The position numbers and the translations under genes are program-made. The notes under the pieces are model-generated. The model was given only the letters and a program-made list of their open reading frames with translations. It was not told the DNA's origin and made no database searches. Below are positions 7,158 through 16,226 of a DNA stretch of 64,000 nt, one piece after another. The stretch covers positions 1 through 64,000 of the forward strand of contig JAFZBE010000044.1 of the NCBI GenBank assembly GCA_017561935.1, read 5' to 3'. This stretch comes from Bacteroidales bacterium. GTDB lineage: Bacteria; Bacteroidota; Bacteroidia; Bacteroidales; UBA3663. Positions within the stretch are counted from its first letter, which is position 1. The number at the start of each line of letters is the position of its first letter.

Positions 7158-7190
7158 TTTAACACGAATTATCGCGAATGTTCATGAATT
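7158..7190. repeat. Dispersed 33-bp leader repeat, copy 2
   Basis: Starts TTTAACACGAAT and ends TCATGAATT; a partner of the copy at 3413-3445. It lies 6 nt 5' of the AlaX-like start codon and just after the PAP2 phosphatase stop. Confidence 0.65.
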
Positions 7191-7196
7191 TCTTTT

Positions 7197-7943
7197 CTAT
7201 CTTCTCCTTTTCATGATCTTGGGCCTGGGACTTTGAATGCCATTGAATTCCAGACGTGCCTGTTCGAGCAAGGTCATGAATTCGGGTTCGGCACAAAGAC
7301 GGGCGAAGAGGATGCTGGCCGAATAACGCCCGGCCTCGATATCGCTCTGATAATGATAGCCCGCGATGACACGGCTCTGCCCCATCTCGTAGGCGACCTT
7401 CATGATGCCTTCGGTATGCTGCGGGTCGATGGCCGTGAGTATCATGCCCACGAGCCATGACACCATGGTATGACCTGACGGATAACTGCTGTAGTCGGTG
7501 GGACTCTCATGCTCGGGCACTAACGTGGGTTCCTTGAACTGCTGGTAGGGACGCACACGGTGATAATATGCCTTGACGCTGGCATTCGATGTCCATTCGG
7601 TGGCATGGGCACGCTGGAGGAGGAGATAGAGCTTGGGATTGGCTTCCTGCGTGACGGGATGATCCATGACCGGGGAGAAGCGCTCCATGAAATAGAACGT
7701 ATTGAGAAAGGCATCGGAACGGGCCTGCTGGCCTCGCTCCGAATCACGCACCGACAAACCCCACTGATACTGCGTCCAATCGTCGTAGAAACGCGGATCA
7801 ATGAGTCCCGGGGGAGGCGGAAGTACCCGTTCGAGCTTGGGAGCCGCTTCGGGGGCAATGAAAGGTGTACGCTCGTCCTTCTGGCTTTGCGCAAACGAGA
7901 GCGTAGCAACCAGAAGGAACGTTGAGGTTAGGAGGAGTCTCAT
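7197..7943 (-). CDS. Class A (PAP2-type) acid phosphatase, periplasmic
   Basis: A 248-residue protein with a signal peptide (MRLLLTSTFLLVATLSFAQ). The three PAP2 phosphatase motifs are present: K-x-x-x-HRVRP (KAYYHRVRP), YPSGHT, and SRVIAGYHYQSDIEAGR with the catalytic His. Class A non-specific acid phosphatases release phosphate from organic esters in the periplasm. Its start follows the SASA-family esterase stop with no gap, so the two form an operon. Homology is firm; the substrate is unknown. Confidence 0.92.
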   Translation of the reverse strand: MRLLLTSTFLLVATLSFAQSQKDERTPFIAPEAAPKLERVLPPPPGLIDPRFYDDWTQYQWGLSVRDSERGQQARSDAFLNTFYFMERFSPVMDHPVTQEANPKLYLLLQRAHATEWTSNASVKAYYHRVRPYQQFKEPTLVPEHESPTDYSSYPSGHTMVSWLVGMILTAIDPQHTEGIMKVAYEMGQSRVIAGYHYQSDIEAGRYSASILFARLCAEPEFMTLLEQARLEFNGIQSPRPKIMKRRR

Positions 7944-9092
7944 TTATTTGTTTACCTGTTTGTTGACGACAGCGCCATTGACAGCATGGATGTTGAGAAC
8001 GAGGCGATCTTCACCAGCGTATGGGGTGATATCGATATCGGTGAACTTCCAGTTATTGGCCACCTCTACGGTGCCCAATTTGGCGCCCGAGTAGCTGACG
8101 ATATCGATAGACGTGAGCGGCTCAAGCGAAGCAATATGGAGCTTACCGTCCTCACGGATGTAGGCATCGACACGGAAAGCGTCTTCGGGGTTGCCCATCT
8201 CGCTCTGGAGCTTCGAGTCTTCATCATCGGGAACATCGTAACCATTGAGCTGGAGCCACTTGATGGCATAGCGTGTGCCGAGACGACGATAACCTACGCC
8301 AGCAAAGTGGAGGTTGTCGCGGCTCACCTTGCAGCCGTATGAGGAGATGGTGTAGGCATTCGGGATATATTCATGGATGCGGTCGATGGTGGGGTTGGCA
8401 TGGGAGCACACACCATTCTGGTCGATGCCGACAGCTTCGCCACACAAGACGGGCACATCGGCGGCATTGAGACCAAGGTCGGCAAGGATGTTCTGATAAA
8501 CCCTGTTGACCTGGGCGGGCCAATGAGGACCATAGGCATCGGTCTCGCCCTGATGGATGAGAAGGCCACGGATGGTCCAGCCCTGTGCCTGTGCCTGCTG
8601 GGCCAGTGTGATGAGACGGCCGTAGGGATTGCCATCGTAGGAGGCGATTTCGGCCTTCATCCATTCCATCTGACAACTATCGACGAAGCCCTTGTAGAGA
8701 TCCTTGTCGAAGAGACGCATGGGACAGCCATCGACAGCCACCTGAATGACAGCCACCGAGTCGATGGGAGCGAGATGCTCGAGGACGGTGCGTCCGAAGT
8801 AATCGGTGGGCGACAGGAAGTTGGGGCGCTCGTAGGTCACACGGCAGTTACCGGGTTTGGCCACACGCCACTCTCCTACCTTGCGGTCGGGATTGTCGGT
8901 GGAAGCGAGATTCAGAAAACGTGGCGACACGACGGTGTCTTCGGGGGAAGAGATGTCACCAATGCCCACCATGTTGGACTGACCAATGGCGAGGAAGAGG
9001 AGCTTCTGTGGTTCGGGCTGCTTCTTGCAGGATACCAAACCAAGCACGAGGAGGCTGCACAGCAGGCAGCAAAGGAGATGTAGTTTACGCAT
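7944..9092 (-). CDS. Lipoprotein esterase of the SASA (sialate O-acetylesterase-like) family
   Basis: 382 residues starting MRKLHLLCCLLCSLLVLGLVSC, a lipoprotein signal with lipidated Cys. The longer frame to 9170 lacks a sensible N-terminus. SGNH-type blocks are clear: AIGQSNMVG (nucleophile Ser), LLIHQGETDAYG, and DNLHFAGVGYRRLG (Asp and His). Family members remove acetyl groups from glycans (sialic acid or plant cell wall polysaccharide). Given the pectin-degrading genes nearby, a plant glycan substrate is plausible but not shown. A near-consensus -7 box (TTACTTTG, about 9120-9127) lies upstream. Confidence 0.85.
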   Translation of the reverse strand: MRKLHLLCCLLCSLLVLGLVSCKKQPEPQKLLFLAIGQSNMVGIGDISSPEDTVVSPRFLNLASTDNPDRKVGEWRVAKPGNCRVTYERPNFLSPTDYFGRTVLEHLAPIDSVAVIQVAVDGCPMRLFDKDLYKGFVDSCQMEWMKAEIASYDGNPYGRLITLAQQAQAQGWTIRGLLIHQGETDAYGPHWPAQVNRVYQNILADLGLNAADVPVLCGEAVGIDQNGVCSHANPTIDRIHEYIPNAYTISSYGCKVSRDNLHFAGVGYRRLGTRYAIKWLQLNGYDVPDDEDSKLQSEMGNPEDAFRVDAYIREDGKLHIASLEPLTSIDIVSYSGAKLGTVEVANNWKFTDIDITPYAGEDRLVLNIHAVNGAVVNKQVNK

Positions 9093-9203
9093 AGTTGACA
9101 ATAAAATTAAATAACCACCGCAAAGTAAGAGAATATTTATGAAAAATGCAAGTGTTTTGAGAAAAAACACTCGATTTAAGGGGTAATCTGTAACAGTATT
9201 GGG

Positions 9204-11753
9204 TTACAGCGCCTTCTTCGGATACATGGCATCCCACCAGGAGGAGTCATCCTTGAGGTAACGCTGGAACCATGCGAGGGAGGTCTTGAGCCAAAGAATG
9301 CGCTTGTCGTAATCAACCACGCCGTGGTCTTCGCCTTCGACACAGACGAGGGCCGTCTCGCGACCGAGAAGCTTCAGTGCGGTAAACATCTGGATGGAAT
9401 TGTTGATGGGGACGTTCACATCCCTGGTGCCATGGAGGAAGAGGATAGGGGTATGGATCTTATCGACGTTGTAGATGGGCGAGTTCTTGACATAGAGGTC
9501 GGTCTCGCTCCAGGGATAGCTGTTGGCCATCGACACCTCGCTATAGCTGTAGCCCCAATAGCCGTACCCCCAATAGGTGGTATGGTCGGAGATACCTGCA
9601 TGGCTGATGGCACAGGCGAAGGGGCAGTCGGGCAAGGTCAGCAGATACTGTGTCATGAAGCCTCCATACGATGCACCGCAGCAACCCACCTTCTCCTTAT
9701 TAATATACACGTGCGTGCGACAGAACTCACGCACCGCCTCGGTGATGTCGCGAGCTGGATCAACACCCGCAGTATTGACGTGACGCGAAGCCCATTCCTG
9801 TCCGAAGCCAGCTGCCCCACTGGGTTGGACAACAAGGACCACATAGCCCAAGGCGGCCCAACACTGCCAGGGATAACTCGACTCGAAAGAACGTGCCACG
9901 GGGCTGCATCCTCCGTAATAGTAGGTGATCATCGGGTAACGTGCCACGGCATCGGGAGCATCGTCTTCGAAGCCGACGGGCAGATAGTAACGGCAAAGCA
10001 CGTCGTCGCCATTGCTGTTAGTGAAATGCCAGGGGTGGCACTCGGCAACCTGTACCTCGCGGAGCGTCTCGGCCGAAAGGTCCTCAAAGCATGTGGTAGG
10101 GCAAGTGAGCTGACCCGTCTTCTTGTTCAGCTTGATGCGCGATAGGTCGAGTGTATAGAGTCGGTCGCTGTTCATGGCCGATTGCCCGTACCATGCCATC
10201 ACCGGAGCCTGCGAAGCAAGCGTGACACCCTTGACACACTCTTCGGGGAGGGGCATCATGCGGATGTCGCCCGTCGCGGGATCGAGGCGATAGAGACTCA
10301 CGGAGTCGCGGTTTTCGCAAGTGAGATAGATATGACCATCGTAGAGGCTCCATTCCATGCCCGAAATACTTGGGTCGAAGTCGCGAGTCATGGGATGCAC
10401 CTCATGATCATCGACATCGATGATGTAGGCCTGGTAGTCGTACATCGAAGGAATAACTTCGTCGGGCAGGGTGCAACCCACACGGCCGAAAGCCTCGGGC
10501 GAACCCTGGACGAGCACCTGACGACCATCGGGAGAGAACGTGCCTCCATAGAAGAAGCCATCCTTATTGATGAGCGTGTCGATTGCCATGGTCTCAAGAT
10601 CGAGCCGATAGAGGGAATTGAACTCATGGGGACGGATAGGACGTTCCTCCTCGACCTCTTCGCCCAACGGACGGAAGATGTGTTCGTACTTGGTGAGCAA
10701 AGAATAGCGGCCATCCTGACTGATGTCGGTGACATAGCAGTTACTGTAGCCGAAGGTGAGCGGACGGAGCACGCCCGACTGGATGTCGTAGATGCCCATC
10801 GCATAGCGGTCGCGCCAGCCGGGCTGACGATCCTCGGGGTTGAGCACCTCGAACACATTCTTGTTGACCTCCTTGGGTCCCTCCTTGCTGACAAAGAAGA
10901 CGAGGAACTGCTCGTTGGGAGCAAAGCTGAAGTTGCCTTCGGGCAGATGGCAGCAAAGGACCTCCTCAACGCCAGTTGCCGGATCAACGACAACAAGCTC
11001 GCGGCCCTTATTACTAGTACGCGTGAAATAGTAGCGGTTGGAGCGCGGCATCCAAGTCACGTCCTGGCCGAGCTGCATACGTTGGCCGGTAAGCTGGTTC
11101 TGAAGGTAATACCATCGGCGATTCTGACCTGGAGCACGCTGGCCTTCGGTGATGAGCAGATAGTCGCCTTTGGGTGAAAGGGAGAGGCCGTAGCATAGAT
11201 GGGACTCCATCATTCGCGTAATGGTATAGAGACGACCGGAGTTGTTTGGCAAGCCGATAAGGACCTGCGCAGAGGACTCGAAAGTCAACTGAAGGCTATC
11301 GGGTTTCTCGGCATGTGCATCGCTTAGGTATTTGATGACAAAATCGTGATCGCCAGGTTCGAGCGACAGTTCGCCGGCAGCAGCTTTCTGTCCATCGAGA
11401 AAAAGCTGATAGCTGGCGGGAGCCTTGTCGAACTTGAGCGTTCCTTTGACAAAAGAAGAAGGCGTGAGCGTGAAGCCCAGTTGATGAAGGGCATAGTCGG
11501 CACCCTCGGGAGCACCAGGGAGCTCCTTCCCTCGCCAGGGCGTACCATTCCTTAGGGCATCGGGCGAGAAGTGGGTTTCGAGCAGCGACTTGGGGTCGAA
11601 GCCCTTCAGCTGGGCATCGATGGTGTCGAGCATCACTGGAGCCTGCATCACTACAGGACCTGCATAAAGAAACCTTTCGATGGGTGCAATTTGAGCCGAA
11701 AGGGTCACGACAGAGAGCAACATCGAAAGGAAGGCAAGGAGTGTGGACTTCAT
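9204..11753 (-). CDS. S9 family peptidase (dipeptidyl/prolyl oligopeptidase type)
   Basis: An 849-residue exported serine peptidase. A signal peptide (MKSTLLAFLSMLLSVVTLSAQ) is followed by a beta-propeller region with repeated sequences such as FSPDGRQVLVQGSP. The C-terminal alpha/beta-hydrolase carries the triad: Ser in GASYGG, Asp in HGTRDVNVP and His in GEDHG. Proteins of this type cleave peptides, often after proline, in the periplasm. The gene begins 1 bp after the stop of the dehydratase-activator gene, so it is co-transcribed. A small CTGTAAC/GTTACAG hairpin overlaps its stop codon. Confidence 0.93.
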   Translation of the reverse strand: MKSTLLAFLSMLLSVVTLSAQIAPIERFLYAGPVVMQAPVMLDTIDAQLKGFDPKSLLETHFSPDALRNGTPWRGKELPGAPEGADYALHQLGFTLTPSSFVKGTLKFDKAPASYQLFLDGQKAAAGELSLEPGDHDFVIKYLSDAHAEKPDSLQLTFESSAQVLIGLPNNSGRLYTITRMMESHLCYGLSLSPKGDYLLITEGQRAPGQNRRWYYLQNQLTGQRMQLGQDVTWMPRSNRYYFTRTSNKGRELVVVDPATGVEEVLCCHLPEGNFSFAPNEQFLVFFVSKEGPKEVNKNVFEVLNPEDRQPGWRDRYAMGIYDIQSGVLRPLTFGYSNCYVTDISQDGRYSLLTKYEHIFRPLGEEVEEERPIRPHEFNSLYRLDLETMAIDTLINKDGFFYGGTFSPDGRQVLVQGSPEAFGRVGCTLPDEVIPSMYDYQAYIIDVDDHEVHPMTRDFDPSISGMEWSLYDGHIYLTCENRDSVSLYRLDPATGDIRMMPLPEECVKGVTLASQAPVMAWYGQSAMNSDRLYTLDLSRIKLNKKTGQLTCPTTCFEDLSAETLREVQVAECHPWHFTNSNGDDVLCRYYLPVGFEDDAPDAVARYPMITYYYGGCSPVARSFESSYPWQCWAALGYVVLVVQPSGAAGFGQEWASRHVNTAGVDPARDITEAVREFCRTHVYINKEKVGCCGASYGGFMTQYLLTLPDCPFACAISHAGISDHTTYWGYGYWGYSYSEVSMANSYPWSETDLYVKNSPIYNVDKIHTPILFLHGTRDVNVPINNSIQMFTALKLLGRETALVCVEGEDHGVVDYDKRILWLKTSLAWFQRYLKDDSSWWDAMYPKKAL

Positions 11754-11754
11754 A

Positions 11755-14700
11755 TCATTTCTTGAGATTATCGATGAAAAGAAGGAGGCGGTTGGTGATA
11801 TTCACTTCCGAAACGCCGGAGTCGAAGTCGAGGGAAAGGAGGTTCATGTCGGGATAGACCTGCTTGATGCGACGTTCCACGCCACGGGCGACGATGTGGT
11901 TGGCGATGCAGCCGAAGGGCTGGAGTGAAACGACGTGGTTGATGCCCTGGCGTGCATATTCGGCCACCTCGGCAGGCAGGAGCCAACCCTCGCCGAACTG
12001 GGCCGAGAGCGTGACAATCTCCTGGCTGACACGGGCCTCCTCCATGATGTCGTGGAACGGCAGGTAGTAGCGGAAACGACGGCCGATGCGGTTGTATTTG
12101 CCCAGCTGACGACGGATGAGCAGATAGACCGTATCGACGATGAAGTCGGGCACGTTGGAACGCTCCACCTTGGTGGCCAGGTTCACCTTGCGGTTGACGA
12201 AACTCTGTGCAAAGAAATCGAGCAGGACGGGAGGAGCCACCTCGATGCCCCGCTGCATCAGCCAATCGACGACATGCAGTTGGGCAAACGGATGGAACTT
12301 GAGGAAGATCTCGCCCACGACACCCACTTTGGCCGTCTCGCGATCGATGCAGGCCGCATCGAACTCGGCTGCCGCCTGTTCAGCAAGGTGCGTCAACTGC
12401 TTGGAACTGCGACGCTCGATGGCCTCGCATCCCAGCTGCAGGTACTTCTCCTTGAGCCGCAGGGCAATGCCGGGTTCACGTTCGCGCACAGCAGTGGGAT
12501 AATAGAGCTTGGCGATGAAGTCGCTGTAGAGGACGGCATAGAATGCAATGACGATGATCTTGCGCCACGGCACATCGAAGCCCGGCTGCACGTTGCCCAT
12601 GTCTTCGCCAAAGGTAAGACTGATGACGGGAACCTGCGGGAATCCGGAATCGACGAGCGCCTTCTTGATGAGCGAGATATAGTTGGAGGCACGACACTGG
12701 CCACCCGTCTGCGACATGACTACAGCAGTCTTGTCGGGATCGTAGCGACCTTCGCGGAAGGCCTTGACGAAGTCGCCCACGACGAGGGTGGCAGGATAGC
12801 AGACCTCGTTGTTGGCATAACGCAGACCCATATCGCCCGAGATCTTGTCGCTCAAAGGCAGACACTCCAGATCCAGGCCCACGAGCTTCACAATGGACGG
12901 GAGGAGCGGCGAGATGAACTGGGTGAAATAGGGTGCCAGGATCTTGCGACCGCGCATCGTCTCGTCGAAGATGGGTGTGGTGACGAACTTCTCGGCCTTC
13001 CGTTTCTCGACAAGACCTGAAGCCAGCTTCAGCGATTCGACAAGCGAACGGATACGGAGCTTCATCGAACCCACGTTGTTGATATCGTCCAGCTTGAGGA
13101 GCGTCAGACTCTTGTGATGACGAACCATCAGGTCGCGAACCTCATCGACGAGGAAGGCATCGGGACCGCAGCCGAACGAAGTGAACTGCACCAGATGCAC
13201 ATCGTTGCCCTGCTCGGCACACCACTTCGCGGCCTTCAGGATACGCGTGGGATAAGCCCACTGAGCCACATGATGCACATCGTGGAGGTCGATGTCCTTG
13301 TCGCGCACATAATCGTCAGTGATGACGTCGATGCCCATGCCCGAAATCAGGTCGGCCACCTGGTGCTGGATGAGCGGGTCGCTATGATAGGGACGGCCCA
13401 CGAGCATGATGACCAACCGATGGTTGTTGCGCGCTTCACGAAGCACATCCTCGCAGAAATAAGTCAGCTTTTGCTCGAACATGTTCTGAGCATAGATGGC
13501 CTGATCGATGGCCTGGCTGATCGTCTTGCGGCTCTTTATGCCAAGGCTCTTCAGCAGTTCGCGGCATTGCTTGCGCAACAACTTCTCGTCCTTGAACGAG
13601 ATGGTCGGGGAAATATATTCGGCCATGGAGCCCTGCACCGACTTGACCACCTCGCTGTAACCGCTGACAATGGGACAGTTGAAACTGTTCTGGCCACCGT
13701 TGGGACGTTCGTAGATGACAAAGGGCAGGAAGATCTTCTTCACGCCGCGCTCCACGAGGTCGCGGATATGGCTGTGCATCAACTTGGCGGGGAAACAGAT
13801 GTTGTCGCTCATCACCATGCCTGCGTCACGCTCATACTTGCGATAGTTGGAGGGCGACGAAAGGACGACGTCGATACCGGCGTGGGTGAAGAGAGCGTGC
13901 CAGAACGGGTATTCCTCGAACTGGTTTAGGGCGCGGGGGATGCCGAGAGTGGGGCGAGCTGCGCTCGGGTTTGAGGGGTTTGAGAGGTTGCTTCCTTCGG
14001 TGCGGTCGAAGAGCTCTTTGAGCTTCTGGGCATAGACATTGAGGCCTTTGCGCTTGGCTTCGCCGCCATTGACGAAGATCTTTTCACACCGATTGCCGCT
14101 GAAATAGGTCTTGCCACCTGCGAACTTGTAGGTCGAGACAAGGCACTGGTTCTCGCAGCCCTTGCAATAGACGTTCTTCTGCGTGTAGGAAGACTTTTGA
14201 AGCAGGTCCTCAAGGAATGGTGCCTTATCGGCATCGTTTTCGGCATTTCGCATCGCATAAAGCGCGCAACCGAAGGCACCCATCAGCTCGGGTTTGTCGC
14301 AACGGCTTACCTGAGCACCCGAAAGCAGTTCGAGAGCACGTACCACAGCATCGTTGCGCATGGTGCCACCTTGCACGACGATATGACTACCCAGCTCCTG
14401 GGTGTTCTTTAGTTTCAACACCTTGTAGAGGCAGTTGCGCACCACCGAATAAGCCAATCCGGCAGAAAGGTCAGCCACCGATGCGCCCTCGCGAAGCACC
14501 TGCTTCACCTTCGAGTTCATGAACACGGTGCAACGTGTGCCGAGGTCGCAGGGAGCCAAGCTCAGACGGGCCTCGTCGGCAAAATCGGCGACGTTGTAGC
14601 CCAGACTGGTAGCAAAGGTCGAGAGGAACGAACCGCAGCCCGAAGAACAAGCCTCGTTGATCTCCATGCGGTTGATGACGCCATTCTGCACAAAGATGGC

Positions 14701-16089
14701 CTTCATGTCCTGACCACCTATGTCGAGGATGAAACTGACATCCTTGTCGATATGATGGGCAGCCAGGAAATGCGCGATGGTCTCGATGATGCCATGGTCG
14801 AGCTGGAAGGCTGCCTTGATGAGGTCCTCGCCGTAACCCGTACTGCCCGAACCGAGGATGCGAAGACGCGCATTGGCCGACGACAGACGGGCATTGAGGC
14901 GCTTCAACCCCTCCTCCACCGCATGAATCGGATTGCCGCCATTGGGAACATAGTAATCGTAGATGATGCTGCCTTTGGTGCTGAGCACCACAATCTTGGT
15001 GGTTGTGGAACCTGAGTCGATGCCCAAATAGGCATCGAGGATGGTAACGTCCTTGCCCGATTCGACTTCGGCCTCGCCCAAGTTCTGCTCCAATGGACGG
15101 GCCTGAGCTATCAGTTTGTCGAGGTCGTCGGTGGGTAGCTTGCTATGGGACATCCTTTCTTGCCAAGCCTGATAATCGTCGGCACTCTTGAAGATTGGAG
15201 CCATGGCTCCTGCCGAAGTGATTCCCTTGACGTTGTAGGCATCGCGGATCTTCTGTATCAAGGCATCGATGCTCATATATTCCTCGTCGGGAACGACAGC
15301 CAAAGCAGCTCCCTCGGCGGGAAGCAACGTGCCATGCTCGGGCAAGATCACATCCTGCTCGTTGAGGTGCATATAATCGACGAAGGCCTTGCGAAGTGCG
15401 GGAATATAGGTCAACGGACCGCCGCAGAAGAGCAAGGGACGCTCAATCTCGCAGCCATGAGCCAGCGTCATGACTGTCTGGACAGCAACAGCACGGAAAA
15501 TGGAAGCGGAAATGTCTTCGCGCGAAACATTTTTGGCGATGAGGTTCTGGATATCGGTCTTGCAGAACACACCGCAACGAGATGCAATGGGATAAACCTG
15601 TTTGGCCTGAAGGGCAAGCTGATTGAGCTCATCGACCGAACAACCCAGGATGATGGCCATCTGGTCGATAAATGCACCAGTACCGCCGGCACATTGGCCA
15701 TTCATGCGAAGGTCGCGGGCCTCGCCATTGCGGAAGAAGACCACCTTGGCATCCTCACCACCAATGTCGATCATTGATTTGACATCGTGATATTTCATCT
15801 GTATGCATTTGGAGGCTGCGACAACCTCCTGCACAAACGGCAGACCGACTCTTTCTGCAATACCCATGCCGATGGAACCGGTGATACGAAGCGAAACCTC
15901 GTAAGCCTCGCCCATCTTGGACTTCATGTCGGAGAGTACTTCAACAACACTCTCGACAGCCCTGGCCAAATGACGGATATACTTATCGAAAACGACATGA
16001 CCATCACCATCCAAGGCCACTACCTTGGTAGTAGTGGAGCCCACGTCGATTCCGAGTCGCAATCTTTGTATATTCATTCCTTCAGACAT
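11755..16089 (-). CDS. 2-hydroxyacyl-CoA dehydratase activator / dehydratase-like fusion protein
   Basis: About 1444 residues. Two BadF/BadG/HgdC-type ATPase domains are in tandem: the first starts RLGIDVGSTTTKVVALDGDG with the cluster segments GGEDAKVV and NGQCAGGTGAFIDQM, the second starts YLGIDSGSTTTKIVVL with GGQDMKAIF and NEACSSGCGSFL. A Cys-rich segment (YCKGCENQCLVSTYKFAGG) leads into DUF2229 and HgdB-like C-terminal domains with conserved cysteines (SFGCGPDAF, GGQCRAS). Stand-alone homologues transfer electrons to 2-hydroxyacyl-CoA dehydratases; the role of the fusion is unknown. A SNP repeat lies in the linker. Start: the promoter at 16100-16131 excludes the longer frame to 16194; ATG at 16077 is an alternative. 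Confidence 0.88.
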   Translation of the reverse strand: MSEGMNIQRLRLGIDVGSTTTKVVALDGDGHVVFDKYIRHLARAVESVVEVLSDMKSKMGEAYEVSLRITGSIGMGIAERVGLPFVQEVVAASKCIQMKYHDVKSMIDIGGEDAKVVFFRNGEARDLRMNGQCAGGTGAFIDQMAIILGCSVDELNQLALQAKQVYPIASRCGVFCKTDIQNLIAKNVSREDISASIFRAVAVQTVMTLAHGCEIERPLLFCGGPLTYIPALRKAFVDYMHLNEQDVILPEHGTLLPAEGAALAVVPDEEYMSIDALIQKIRDAYNVKGITSAGAMAPIFKSADDYQAWQERMSHSKLPTDDLDKLIAQARPLEQNLGEAEVESGKDVTILDAYLGIDSGSTTTKIVVLSTKGSIIYDYYVPNGGNPIHAVEEGLKRLNARLSSANARLRILGSGSTGYGEDLIKAAFQLDHGIIETIAHFLAAHHIDKDVSFILDIGGQDMKAIFVQNGVINRMEINEACSSGCGSFLSTFATSLGYNVADFADEARLSLAPCDLGTRCTVFMNSKVKQVLREGASVADLSAGLAYSVVRNCLYKVLKLKNTQELGSHIVVQGGTMRNDAVVRALELLSGAQVSRCDKPELMGAFGCALYAMRNAENDADKAPFLEDLLQKSSYTQKNVYCKGCENQCLVSTYKFAGGKTYFSGNRCEKIFVNGGEAKRKGLNVYAQKLKELFDRTEGSNLSNPSNPSAARPTLGIPRALNQFEEYPFWHALFTHAGIDVVLSSPSNYRKYERDAGMVMSDNICFPAKLMHSHIRDLVERGVKKIFLPFVIYERPNGGQNSFNCPIVSGYSEVVKSVQGSMAEYISPTISFKDEKLLRKQCRELLKSLGIKSRKTISQAIDQAIYAQNMFEQKLTYFCEDVLREARNNHRLVIMLVGRPYHSDPLIQHQVADLISGMGIDVITDDYVRDKDIDLHDVHHVAQWAYPTRILKAAKWCAEQGNDVHLVQFTSFGCGPDAFLVDEVRDLMVRHHKSLTLLKLDDINNVGSMKLRIRSLVESLKLASGLVEKRKAEKFVTTPIFDETMRGRKILAPYFTQFISPLLPSIVKLVGLDLECLPLSDKISGDMGLRYANNEVCYPATLVVGDFVKAFREGRYDPDKTAVVMSQTGGQCRASNYISLIKKALVDSGFPQVPVISLTFGEDMGNVQPGFDVPWRKIIVIAFYAVLYSDFIAKLYYPTAVREREPGIALRLKEKYLQLGCEAIERRSSKQLTHLAEQAAAEFDAACIDRETAKVGVVGEIFLKFHPFAQLHVVDWLMQRGIEVAPPVLLDFFAQSFVNRKVNLATKVERSNVPDFIVDTVYLLIRRQLGKYNRIGRRFRYYLPFHDIMEEARVSQEIVTLSAQFGEGWLLPAEVAEYARQGINHVVSLQPFGCIANHIVARGVERRIKQVYPDMNLLSLDFDSGVSEVNITNRLLLFIDNLKK
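13966..13990. repeat. GGGTTTGAG array inside the dehydratase-activator gene
   Basis: About 2.5 units of the 9-bp repeat (GGGTTTGAG, GGGTTTGAG, AGGTT) encode SNLSNPSNPS on the minus strand, in the linker between the Cys-rich segment and the DUF2229 start (TLGIPRALNQFEE). Confidence 0.8.
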
Positions 16090-16099
16090 TATTAGCGTA

Positions 16100-16131
16100 C
16101 AAAAATATAGCATTTTGCTCAAACCACCAAA
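16100..16131 (-). promoter_or_regulatory. Promoter of the dehydratase-activator/S9 operon
   Basis: -7 box TATTTTTG (16100-16107, minus) with TTTG (16128-16131) 20 bp upstream. The predicted transcription start is near 16093, giving a very short leader. Confidence 0.7.
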
Positions 16132-16141
16132 TTTGAAGGCA

Positions 16142-16202
16142 CAAAAAAACAATCCAATTGGTCTTTTGCTTAATAAATGAGCAATTTTGACCAATTGGAT
16201 TG
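16142..16202 (-). terminator. Terminator after the GH105 gene
   Basis: A 14-bp perfect stem (CAATCCAATTGGTC, 16150-16163 with 16189-16202) plus an inner TTGCT/AGCAA stem, followed by seven T in the minus direction. A palindrome TACCCTATAGGGTA (16209-16222) lies beside it. Confidence 0.85.
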
Positions 16203-16226
16203 ACGTTTTACCCTATAGGGTATGGA

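Noticed and set aside
11935..13020. Long plus-strand open frame inside the dehydratase-activator gene
   Set aside because: Antisense to conserved HgdB-like sequence; no recognisable motif.
16090..16194. N-terminal extension of the dehydratase-activator protein
   Set aside because: The region contains the promoter boxes and part of the terminator of the neighbouring GH105 gene, and the residues have no family match.
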